From positions 1-13,286 of the forward strand of contig CABQHZ010000043.1 in the NCBI GenBank assembly GCA_902464175.1: a stretch of DNA of 13,286 bases. The letters are read 5' to 3'. The position numbers and the translations under genes were made by a program. The notes beneath the pieces were generated by a model. It saw nothing but the letters and a program-made list of their open reading frames with translations. It had not been told where the DNA came from and searched no databases. Positions within the stretch are counted from its first letter, which is position 1. The number at the start of each line of letters is the position of its first letter. Of the stretch, positions 1 through 5,877 are shown one piece after another. This stretch comes from an uncultured Collinsella sp. (GTDB lineage: Bacteria > Actinomycetota > Coriobacteriia > Coriobacteriales > Coriobacteriaceae).

Positions 1-83
1 GAAACCGGAGGCCTTCCAATCACCTAGAGCGCAAAAACAGGCGTGAGGGACTCACTGTCGACCGATCGTATTCGCATCACGCC
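1..83 (-). promoter_or_regulatory. Candidate trp attenuator (RNA strands 1-3; strand 4 beyond the window)
   Basis: In the leftward transcript, GGCGTGA at 77-83 (overlapping the last Trp codon) can pair with TCACGCC at 40-46, giving a pause-type 1:2 stem. The same strand 2 (39-46) can instead pair with AGGTGA at 20-25, with a 2-nt bulge, as an antiterminator. The segment at 1-17, reading GGAAGGCCTCCGGTTTC, is the likely first arm of the terminator. Its partner and the U-tract would be outside the window, so the terminator itself is inferred. Confidence 0.55.
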
Positions 84-120
84 ACCACCAGTTGTTGAGA
101 GACTTCATCGTGTTCTTCAT
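52..120 (-). CDS. trpL: Trp-rich leader peptide of a trp operon attenuator
   Basis: This 22-codon gene reads leftward and begins MKNTMKSLNN, followed by three consecutive Trp codons (residues 11-13, bases 82-90) and then RDANTIGRQ. An AAAGGAG ribosome binding site lies at 129-135, 8 nt before the ATG. A short translated ORF with a run of codons for one amino acid, next to alternative RNA pairings, is the classic arrangement of amino-acid attenuation. Stalling on scarce Trp-tRNA would couple translation to transcription of the downstream genes. Those genes, expected to be trpE and others, would lie left of base 1 and are not visible. A 7-bp pairing (77-83 with 40-46) overlaps the last Trp codon, as expected for strands 1 and 2. 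No homology search was possible, so the call rests on architecture. Confidence 0.85.
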   Translation of the reverse strand: MKNTMKSLNNWWWRDANTIGRQ

Positions 121-178
121 GTTGGTGGCTCCTTTCGTGATGCCGTGGCGCGGTCGCACCTAGTTGCTGTTGCGCTGC

Positions 179-187
179 ACTATAGCA
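179..187 (-). promoter_or_regulatory. Extended -10 promoter for the trp leader
   Basis: On the minus strand the sequence TGCTATAGT is an extended -10 element (TGn plus TATAGT, 5 of 6 to consensus). It lies about 60 nt upstream of the leader-peptide start. No good -35 hexamer is seen at 17 nt, which fits an extended -10 promoter. The predicted transcript start is near 172. Confidence 0.5.
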
Positions 188-205
188 CAGCGAAGTGTGT
201 GCGGG

Positions 206-244
206 GAAATCTTTTTTGAAAAGATTTCAGGCGGGTTTCCCGCC
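206..244 (-). terminator. Twin-hairpin terminator downstream of the C69 peptidase gene
   Basis: Read leftward, a perfect 6-bp GC hairpin (arms 239-244 and 230-235, 3-nt loop) is followed by TGAAATCTTTT. That tract is itself the first arm of a second perfect 10-bp stem (219-228 with 206-215, 3-nt loop). The first hairpin plus T-rich tail resembles a Rho-independent terminator. It insulates the peptidase gene from the trp promoter beginning about 20 nt further on. Confidence 0.7.
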
Positions 245-258
245 GGTCAAAAGAGTGG

Positions 259-300
259 GCTAAGTGGGCGAGGCTGCCATTGCTGCCTTGCCCACTCAGC
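259..300. repeat. Inverted repeat just after the C69 stop codon
   Basis: Two 19-nt arms (259-277 and 282-300) separated by CATT are complementary except at three positions, one of which is a G-U wobble in the rightward RNA. It starts 8 nt after the peptidase stop codon. It may be an mRNA 3'-end stabiliser or the first of the stacked terminator hairpins. Confidence 0.55.
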
Positions 301-307
301 TAAGACG

Positions 308-2269
308 TTACTCCTTATTGCGACGGTAGAGGAAGTAACCGCCTGCGGAGATGACGGCAACGCCAGCGATGGCGAATGCGGCCACCATGCGGCCATCAAA
401 ACGATCGCCAGTGGTGGGCAGGCCGCCCTTGGTGTTCGTCTTGTTGGTGGTTACTGTGGCCGTGGTGTCGGACTTGCCAGGCTTCTCGGGCTTGGTGGTG
501 GGCTGCTCGGGCTTAGCGGGCTGCTCGGGCTTAGCGGGCTGCTCGGGGGTACCGGGCTGCTCGGGAGTACCAGGCTGCTCGGGGGTGCCAGGCTGATCCG
601 GGGTTACCGGGTCGGTGGCAAGAGCGTCCTTGGCGTAGGTGATGGACACCTTGAGGCCGTTGGTCTCGGTGTTCAGGTCGCTCGGGGTGAAGGGCGTGCT
701 GAAATCCTCAGCCTTCAGATAAGCGCGCATCTCCTGGAGCAGGGCCTTGCACTTGACGTAGGTGTTCTCAGTGGCAGCCTTGCCGGCCTTGTTTGCCAGG
801 GCGGTGCGGCCCTCAGTGGTGGTCTCGGCCTGCATAGCAGCATCGACCTCAAGGTTCTGTTCGATGAGCTCGTTCTGGAGAGCGTCGAGGTAGGCGCGAA
901 CGCCGGTGCCGAGCTGCTCGCGGTGCTCGTAGCAGAGGGAACTAATGTCCATGAGGACGTAGTTGATGGAGTTCTCGGGCTCCTCGTTGTTCACGATGTC
1001 CGTCTCTTCGCAGTGATCGTAGGAGACATCCTGATTGCTGAAGTAGGGGCTGACCTCGGTGAGCAGTGCAGAGTACAGAGGAATAGCGACGGAGTAGGCG
1101 GCGCGGGAGAGCATCTCCCACTGAATGGTCGCGATCTCGGGGTCCATGCCCTGACGGATCTGGAAGAGGTTGGTCTCGGTGCTTCTTTCGGTGCCGATGG
1201 CGTAGACACCGTCGGTGTTGGCGTTGAGGCCGGGGACATTTTCGCCGCGGTTGCCAAATGCACGGATCATCTCAAAGGTGTTCCAGTCGGACTTGCCGGG
1301 CTGGAAGAACAGGGGCTGGATCTCGCTGACCATGGCTCCGATTTGGTCGGGGCCTTTTTTCGGTTTAACCGTGACGATGTCGTAATCCGCACCCTTGGTC
1401 AACGGGGCCATGAAGTAATCGCGGCCCTGGACATAGCGAGTCCACTGATGAACGCCGGAATCGGCGACGCTTTTGCCATAGGTCTTGGCAACGTCGAACT
1501 TGCCGTCGGTGTACTCGGCGAAGCCATTTTTCTCGGGCGTGGTCTGGATGCCCTCGGAGTGGAGGCAGTTCTCGGTGTCATCAAGGTTGACATCGTAATT
1601 GAGTCCGCCGATGTTGGGGTTGAGTGAGGCGACGTCATCGGCGAGCTTCATGGCGATCCACTGGTGGCCGGAAAGTGCGGCAAACAGCCAAGTCTCGTTG
1701 CTGTCGGCGATGATAATCTGATCGTTGCCGTTGGCGCCCTGCTCGTCGATGATCTTGCCGAGGAGCTCGACACCCTCACGTGCTTTGGCACTTTCGCCTA
1801 AGATAACGCTGCCGTAGCTATACTCGCCAATGCCAGTGTCGGTCAGGGGGTCTGCCTTGGCGGCTTTATCGTTCATGTTGGTGGTCAGCGTTGCGGAGCA
1901 GGACACGCCCTTCTCATTGATGCCTGCCTCAGAGTAGGCATCATAGCGCCCGTGCCACTGCGAAGGATGATCGCGCACGTAGCTATAACGATATGTAGTC
2001 TTGGTCGACCTGTATGAGAAGTCGGACTCGTCTGAGCCGTAGGTATACCCGGGGGCATGCGACGGCTCAATGCCAAAGTGCTTGAGGTAGCGCGGGCCAA
2101 AGTCCTCGGCGCGACCATAGTACGTGTTGTTGTCGGCCGTAAGGTTTTTGCCCATGTACATTTGCGTGCAGGCGAGCGCAGATGTCGGCATGGACATGAT
2201 GGTCGCAGCTCCAAAGGCGAGGCCTATGCCTAGCTTCTTGAGCGCGTTGACGGGGCGAGTTTTCCTCAT
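308..2269 (-). CDS. Secreted, sortase-anchored peptidase family C69 (U34) dipeptidase-like hydrolase
   Basis: This 653-aa Ntn-hydrolase of the C69/PepD family probably cleaves dipeptides or amide bonds at the cell surface. Residues 1-33 form a signal peptide: basic MRKTRP, a hydrophobic core, and an ALA cleavage site. Cleavage would expose Cys34 in CTQMYMGKNLTADNN, the conserved N-terminal nucleophile of the family, followed by the family motif GRAEDF at 52-57. The catalytic domain fills roughly 34-430. After it come a helical, charged stretch (about 440-550), a Pro-rich hexapeptide repeat (about 557-599), and a sortase motif LPTTG at 617-621. A hydrophobic span and the basic tail YRRNKE end the protein. 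The ribosome binding site GGGAGG at 2274-2279 supports this ATG. The substrate cannot be told from sequence. Confidence 0.9.
   Translation of the reverse strand: MRKTRPVNALKKLGIGLAFGAATIMSMPTSALACTQMYMGKNLTADNNTYYGRAEDFGPRYLKHFGIEPSHAPGYTYGSDESDFSYRSTKTTYRYSYVRDHPSQWHGRYDAYSEAGINEKGVSCSATLTTNMNDKAAKADPLTDTGIGEYSYGSVILGESAKAREGVELLGKIIDEQGANGNDQIIIADSNETWLFAALSGHQWIAMKLADDVASLNPNIGGLNYDVNLDDTENCLHSEGIQTTPEKNGFAEYTDGKFDVAKTYGKSVADSGVHQWTRYVQGRDYFMAPLTKGADYDIVTVKPKKGPDQIGAMVSEIQPLFFQPGKSDWNTFEMIRAFGNRGENVPGLNANTDGVYAIGTERSTETNLFQIRQGMDPEIATIQWEMLSRAAYSVAIPLYSALLTEVSPYFSNQDVSYDHCEETDIVNNEEPENSINYVLMDISSLCYEHREQLGTGVRAYLDALQNELIEQNLEVDAAMQAETTTEGRTALANKAGKAATENTYVKCKALLQEMRAYLKAEDFSTPFTPSDLNTETNGLKVSITYAKDALATDPVTPDQPGTPEQPGTPEQPGTPEQPAKPEQPAKPEQPTTKPEKPGKSDTTATVTTNKTNTKGGLPTTGDRFDGRMVAAFAIAGVAVISAGGYFLYRRNKE
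501..608 (-). repeat. Six tandem 18-bp units encoding PEQPGT/PEQPAK
   Basis: Units at 501-518 and 519-536 are identical. Those at 537-554, 555-572 and 573-590 differ by a few bases, and 591-608 is degenerate. They encode the Pro-rich cell-wall spacer just before the LPTTG anchor. Such in-frame tandem repeats can change copy number by slippage. Confidence 0.9.
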
Positions 2270-2288
2270 TTTCCCTCCCAGCGTGCGA

Positions 2289-2312
2289 AAGCCCTCTGTC
2301 GCCAGAGGGCTT
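2289..2312 (-). promoter_or_regulatory. 10-bp perfect hairpin in the 5' leader of the C69 peptidase gene
   Basis: Arms at 2289-2298 and 2303-2312 pair perfectly around a 4-nt loop (GCGA in the leftward RNA). The hairpin is followed by TTTCG and then the ribosome binding site, about 10 nt later. It looks like a weak terminator or attenuator, or a 5'-stabilising hairpin. It matches no riboswitch that I recognise. Confidence 0.5.
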
Positions 2313-2499
2313 CAGCCAATAAAGACACCTCATTAGCGTAACGAACTGGAAACAATATTCATCTATGAAAGAAACTTACTCGATAAGCGTGATGAAATAT
2401 GCGATGAGCGGTTAATCGTACTCAGTTTGCAGCTTTACTTTAATAAAGACGCCCTGTAATTACTGTAGCCGAATAAAGTAGCTGGGAATGCCCGAAATG
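2313..2499. other. AT-rich intergenic stretch, likely promoter region of the C69 gene
   Basis: The interval between the upstream terminator and the leader hairpin is distinctly AT-rich for this genome and has no plausible ORF. On the minus strand a TTAAAG / 17 nt / TACGAT pair is the best promoter-like match I find, but it is weak (3 of 6 and 4 of 6). The promoter is therefore not assigned to a position. Confidence 0.35.
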
Positions 2500-2537
2500 A
2501 AAATCCCCCGCTGTTTGACGAATGCATAAACAGCGGG
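2500..2537 (-). terminator. Rho-independent terminator after the lipid kinase / microprotein pair
   Basis: Read leftward, the arms CCCGCTGTTT and AAACAGCGGG (2528-2537 and 2507-2516) form a perfect 10-bp stem with an 11-nt loop, followed by GGATTTTCATTTC. It lies about 40 nt after the microprotein stop codon. It probably ends that transcript, so the C69 gene would need its own promoter. Confidence 0.8.
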
Positions 2538-2575
2538 AGAGGCGATAACTGGATGAATATCATACCAATGTGGAT

Positions 2576-2668
2576 TTACTTCTTTCGGCGGTGAATCACG
2601 TTGATGGCGTAACCGACGAGCATGGCCAAGACGATGACAATAAAGCCGATCAGGGGATTGTCGTTCAT
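2576..2668 (-). CDS. 30-aa single-span membrane microprotein (unrecognised)
   Basis: A 30-codon gene starts 9 nt after the lipid kinase stop. Its product begins MNDNP, has a hydrophobic span at about residues 6-24 (LIGFIVIVLAMLVGYAINVI), and ends with the basic tail HRRKK. Asn/Asp at the N-terminus and five basic or His residues at the C-terminus predict one membrane helix with the C-terminus inside by the positive-inside rule. A strong AGGAGG site overlaps the kinase TAG stop codon, 6 nt from the ATG, so translation is probably coupled. A terminator follows at 2500-2537. I do not recognise the family. Its placement suggests it modulates or tethers the lipid kinase at the membrane, but that is inference. 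Confidence 0.75.
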   Translation of the reverse strand: MNDNPLIGFIVIVLAMLVGYAINVIHRRKK

Positions 2669-2677
2669 GGGGTCCTC

Positions 2678-3595
2678 CTATTTTCCGAGCGGGGAGAATT
2701 CGTCGACGATGAGGTCGAGGCATTGCGGAAGCGCGCGGGCTCCAAAGACGCCCGAATTGCTGGAGATAATCTCGCCATCGAACTGCATGCCCAGTGACGG
2801 GGTGCAGGTGATCTTGGCTTCCTTGGTCTGGATGATCTTGAACTGCGGGCGCCCGAGTACCTTGCCGGCGGGGTCAAGCGCAGCGGTGATCACAGTAGGC
2901 AGCAGCTGCACGGTGCGCACGGGTTCTATGACCGCAATGTCGACCATGCCATCGTTCATGCGGCAGTCGGGGAACAGGTTGATGTCGTTTTGGATGACCG
3001 AGGTGTTGCCGGCCATGCAGCAGATGCCGTCGAGCTCCTCGACAATGCCGTCATGCTCAATCGTAAAGTGCGCCACCGTGGGGTTGGGCGTGGCGAGCGC
3101 AGAGAGGAAGTAGGCGATCTCGCCGATGTCGTTTTTGGTGGGAGCGGCCTTCATCATGATCTCGGCGTCGAAGCCCGAGCCGGCGATGATGATAAAGCCG
3201 TGGCGCTTCTCGTTGCCGTTCTCGTCGAGCCAAAAGAGCTCGCCCATGTCCACTTTGACCGTGCGACCGGCGCGGCAGGCCTTGGCAAGTGCCGCTGCCT
3301 CGGGGGCATTACCGATGTTATTGAAGAACAGGCAGGCCGTACCGGAGGGGAAGACGAGCGTGGGGACGCCGCATCCGCGCATTTGGTCGAGCACGTTGGA
3401 GACGGTGCCGTCGCCGCCCGAAATCACCACGCGATCAAACTCGCGCACGTCCGCCACGGCGTCCTCGGGTTCCATGCCATCGCCGATAAAACGCATCACG
3501 ACCTCGTCGCCGCCCTGCGCGAGGGCGTGCGTGAACGCGTAGATTTCATCTGAGCTGGGGCCCGATGCCGGGTTGTGGATGATAAGGCAGCGCAT
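2678..3595 (-). CDS. Diacylglycerol kinase catalytic-domain lipid kinase (DagK/YegS-like)
   Basis: A 305-aa protein, the usual length for bacterial DagK/YegS/BmrU proteins. These use ATP to phosphorylate diacylglycerol or a related lipid at the cytoplasmic membrane face and so recycle lipid head groups. The N-terminus IIHNPASG is the typical first strand and loop of the fold. GGDGT at residues 60-64 is the nucleotide-binding motif, and FDGEI near residue 273 matches the C-terminal DGE motif of the family. The usual GTGNDFAR-like stretch is replaced here by PSGTACLFFNN at about 83-92, so the lipid substrate may differ. The site upstream of the ATG is only weakly Shine-Dalgarno-like (GGGAAC). 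The gene is divergent from the RNase D gene and is followed directly by the microprotein. Confidence 0.85.
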   Translation of the reverse strand: MRCLIIHNPASGPSSDEIYAFTHALAQGGDEVVMRFIGDGMEPEDAVADVREFDRVVISGGDGTVSNVLDQMRGCGVPTLVFPSGTACLFFNNIGNAPEAAALAKACRAGRTVKVDMGELFWLDENGNEKRHGFIIIAGSGFDAEIMMKAAPTKNDIGEIAYFLSALATPNPTVAHFTIEHDGIVEELDGICCMAGNTSVIQNDINLFPDCRMNDGMVDIAVIEPVRTVQLLPTVITAALDPAGKVLGRPQFKIIQTKEAKITCTPSLGMQFDGEIISSNSGVFGARALPQCLDLIVDEFSPLGK

Positions 3596-3625
3596 ACTTA
3601 CGTTCCCGTTCTGTGACTAACCGAG

Positions 3626-3631
3626 TATAGT
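3626..3631 (+). promoter_or_regulatory. Candidate -10 box for the RNase D gene
   Basis: TATAGT (5 of 6 to consensus) lies in the short divergent intergenic region, about 63 nt before the preferred ATG. The hexamer at -35 (TTCCCG, 17-nt spacing) is poor. Confidence 0.35.
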
Positions 3632-3693
3632 TGTAAGGCAATGCCGATATCCTACCCGTGTTTTTCGGGCCTAACCTTATTCGATGGGTTGAT

Positions 3694-4827
3694 ATGTACA
3701 TTTCCACACATCAGGCTCTACTCGACTTTTGCCAGCGCGCCCGTGAGTTCGACGCGATTGCCGTCGATACCGAGTTTTTGCGCGAGCGCACGTTCCATCC
3801 GCGTCTGTGCCTGGTCCAGATTGCCACCCCTGCCGAGAGCGTAGCGGTCGATCCCCTGGTAATCGACGACCTTTCGCCGCTGGCCGAGCTTATGGCCGAT
3901 GAGAGCGTGACCAAGGTCTTCCACGCTTGCTCGCAGGATATGGAGGTCATGCTTCATACCGTGGGCGCGCTGCCGCGTCCGATTTTTGACACGCAGGTCG
4001 CCGCCGCCTTTTTGGGCGAGCGCCAGCAGATTTCCTACGGTGCGCTCGTGCAGACGTTCTGCGGCGTTTCGTTGCCTAAGACCGAGTCGCTGACCGACTG
4101 GTCGCGCCGCCCGCTGACCGATAAGCAGATTGAGTACGCGATCGATGACGTCAAGTATCTGATCGTTGCCTATACCGAGATGATGAGCCGCCTGCGCGAG
4201 CTGGGCCGTGTGGATTGGGTGCTCGATGAGCTGCGCCCGCTGGCAGACGAGTCGCACTACCGCGCCGACCGCCATGAGGCATTCCGCAAGGTCAAGCGCA
4301 TCAACTCGTGCAGCCGCCATCAGCTGGGCATCGCGCGCGAGCTTGCCGCTTGGCGCGAGGACCGCGCCGAGCGCCGCAACATCCCGCGCAAGTGGGTCAT
4401 GTCCGACGATACGCTGCTGGCGCTCGTCAAGCGCAATCCCGTGCGCGTCGAGGAGTTCCGCAGTATCCGCGGTACCGACCAGCTGGGGGAGCGCGACGTG
4501 GACGGCGCGCTCATGGCCATCAAGCGCGGCGCGAGCTGCCCTCACGATCGCCTGCCGCTCATGGTGCGCGGGCATCGCCAGATCTCGCCGGAGCTGGAGA
4601 GCGTGACGGACCTGATGTATGCGCTCATTCGCCTGGTTGCCGAGCGCTCGGGCGTGGCAACCTCAGTCATTGCCTCGCGCGATGACTTGGCCGACTATAT
4701 CGAGCATCCCGAGCAGAGCCCCTTGCGCGAAGGCTGGCGCTTTGAGCTCGTGGGCTCGCGCCTGGACGATTTGCTTTCGGGCAATATGGGGTTGACGGTG
4801 AAGGACGGCAAAATCGAGCTTTTATAG
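3694..4827 (+). CDS. rnd: RNase D-type 3'-5' exonuclease with HRDC-like region
   Basis: A 377-aa DEDD-family 3'-5' exoribonuclease that trims tRNA and other stable RNA 3' ends, acting with two metal ions. Numbered from the ATG at 3694, Exo I is AVDTEF (Asp25, Glu27). Exo II contains HACSQDMEV with Asp82, followed by FDTQVAAAFLG at about 98. Exo III is YAIDD with Tyr148 and Asp152, the DEDDy type. The C-terminal half has an HRDC-like region around RNIPRKWVMSDDTLLALVKR and IRGTDQL. A GTG at 3658 is in frame, but it has no ribosome binding site and would add 12 residues without family similarity. MYISTHQALLDFC is the expected start of the domain, although the ATG site is also weak. The neighbours do not suggest a special role. 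Confidence 0.88.
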   Translation: MYISTHQALLDFCQRAREFDAIAVDTEFLRERTFHPRLCLVQIATPAESVAVDPLVIDDLSPLAELMADESVTKVFHACSQDMEVMLHTVGALPRPIFDTQVAAAFLGERQQISYGALVQTFCGVSLPKTESLTDWSRRPLTDKQIEYAIDDVKYLIVAYTEMMSRLRELGRVDWVLDELRPLADESHYRADRHEAFRKVKRINSCSRHQLGIARELAAWREDRAERRNIPRKWVMSDDTLLALVKRNPVRVEEFRSIRGTDQLGERDVDGALMAIKRGASCPHDRLPLMVRGHRQISPELESVTDLMYALIRLVAERSGVATSVIASRDDLADYIEHPEQSPLREGWRFELVGSRLDDLLSGNMGLTVKDGKIELL

Positions 4828-4860
4828 TTACGCGGTTTTACCAAACCGCGTAACAGCTCG
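4815..4860 (+). terminator. Nested hairpin overlapping the rnd stop codon
   Basis: GTTACGCGGTTT (4827-4838) pairs perfectly with 4843-4854 around a TACC loop. The outer 6-bp arms CGAGCT (4815-4820) and AGCTCG (4855-4860) extend it across a 6-nt bulge. The left arm begins on the last base of the TAG stop codon. No U-tract follows, so it is either an atypical terminator or an mRNA 3'-end protector. Confidence 0.55.
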
Positions 4861-4861
4861 A

Positions 4862-4971
4862 CGCTGCAAACGGCCGAGAGCGGCAATCTGAGGTTCAATC
4901 GTCGCTCGCGTACCAAAGTGCGCTTCGCTTCTCTTTCACGTCACCTTGCTCGCTCTCGGCCGTTTTCGCTG
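4862..4971. mobile_element. 100-bp MITE-like inverted-repeat element with 5-bp direct repeats
   Basis: Terminal inverted repeats AAACGGCCGAGAGCG (4868-4882) and its exact complement (4951-4965) bound a core of about 68 bp. Each outer end is followed by one base and then the direct repeat CGCTG (4862-4866 and 4967-4971). That arrangement is what a small non-autonomous transposed element with a target-site duplication looks like. It encodes no transposase. The stem can be extended inward (GCAA with TTGC, one bulge), so a plain RNA hairpin between genes is the alternative. Confidence 0.5.
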
Positions 4972-5016
4972 ACAATGCCTAAACATCGATGCTGATTTGC
5001 CTGCTGGGCGAGTGGG

Positions 5017-5022
5017 TAAAAT
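5017..5022 (+). promoter_or_regulatory. Candidate -10 box for the zinc metallopeptidase gene
   Basis: TAAAAT (5 of 6) is placed 35 nt before the ATG. No convincing -35 hexamer is seen at 16-18 nt upstream. Confidence 0.35.
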
Positions 5023-5057
5023 GCCTCCAACGTGTAACTCGATTCGGAGGAATTCGC

Positions 5058-5762
5058 ATGCCTTATTACTATGGATACGGCTTTGGTATCGACCCGCTGT
5101 ACCTGCTGGTTGTTCTTATTTGTACGGTGCTCGGTCTTGCCGCGCAGAGCTATATCAACTCGACGTACAAGACGTGGTCCAAGGTGCGCTCGGACGGCGA
5201 TACGGGCGCTGCGGTTGCTCGCCGCATGCTCGACGCCAACGGTTGCAACGCCGTGGGTATCAAGGGCGTTGCCGGCGAGCTCACCGACCATTACAACCCG
5301 CAGGACAACAACCTGTATCTGTCGGACGCCAACCGTTCGGGTGGGTCGGTCGCAAGCGTTGCCGTCGCCTGCCACGAGGCGGGCCATGCCGCCCAGCGTC
5401 AAAGCGGCTACGCCATGATGAAAGTACGCACCGCCCTCGTGCCGGTTGTCAACTTTACCCAGAATACCTGGACGATCGTGCTGCTCATGGGCCTGTTCAT
5501 GAACATCGCGGGACTCACGACCCTCGCGCTGATCTTCTTTTCGTTTAGCGTGCTGTTCCAGCTGGTTACGCTGCCGGTCGAGATCGATGCCAGCCGCCGC
5601 GCTGTGGCCTACATTGAGCAGTCGTGCATGAGCTCCAAGCAGGTCAACGGTGCCAAGAAGGTGCTGACGGCGGCTGCGCTTACCTATGTGGCAGCGGCGC
5701 TCACCTCGATTATTCAGCTGCTCTACCTTATGGCTCGCTACAACAGAAACTCCAACCGATAA
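5058..5762 (+). CDS. Membrane neutral zinc metallopeptidase, YugP/PF04298 type
   Basis: A 234-aa integral membrane protein matching the YugP-like zinc peptidase family. HEAGH at residues 106-110 supplies the two zinc-binding His residues and the catalytic Glu. The conserved downstream stretch LPVEIDASRRA (about 172-182) probably gives the third ligand. Hydrophobic spans lie at about 13-31, 137-170 (probably two helices) and 203-226. The family motif SYINSTYKTWSKVRS follows the first span. The ATG at 5058 is chosen because GGAGG at 5046-5050 sits 7 nt upstream. An in-frame ATG at 4989 would add 23 residues with no ribosome binding site. The physiological substrate of this family is not well established. 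It is flanked by hairpins on both sides and is probably transcribed alone. Confidence 0.88.
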   Translation: MPYYYGYGFGIDPLYLLVVLICTVLGLAAQSYINSTYKTWSKVRSDGDTGAAVARRMLDANGCNAVGIKGVAGELTDHYNPQDNNLYLSDANRSGGSVASVAVACHEAGHAAQRQSGYAMMKVRTALVPVVNFTQNTWTIVLLMGLFMNIAGLTTLALIFFSFSVLFQLVTLPVEIDASRRAVAYIEQSCMSSKQVNGAKKVLTAAALTYVAAALTSIIQLLYLMARYNRNSNR

Positions 5763-5774
5763 GAACTTGGACTG

Positions 5775-5811
5775 ACAGGCGCCGCGGGGATTTGTGTCCC
5801 CGCGGCGCTGT
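5775..5811 (+). terminator. Strong GC hairpin after the metallopeptidase gene
   Basis: Perfect 12-bp arms GCGCCGCGGGGA (5779-5790) and 5797-5808 flank a 6-nt loop, with ACAG/CTGT extending the stem across a one-base bulge. The U-tract is missing, so termination is likely only partial or Rho-independent in a non-canonical way. Confidence 0.6.
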
Positions 5812-5877
5812 ACTATGTGTGGGACTTGAATTTGCGCAGGGCCGGAGCCCGTGTGCACGATGACGAAAGGAGGCTGC

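Noticed and set aside
31..34. Lipobox in the C69 protein
   Set aside because: These are residue positions, not bases. SALAC has Leu at -2 rather than -3, and Cys is independently expected as the family nucleophile, so lipoprotein status is not called.
501..608. CRISPR-like repeat array
   Set aside because: The units are contiguous 18-bp coding repeats without spacers, in frame with the wall-spacer peptide.
164..1627. Long rightward ORF opposite the C69 peptidase
   Set aside because: Its Gly/Leu-rich repeats are simply the antisense of the peptidase repeat, and it lacks a ribosome binding site. The opposite frame has clear family motifs.
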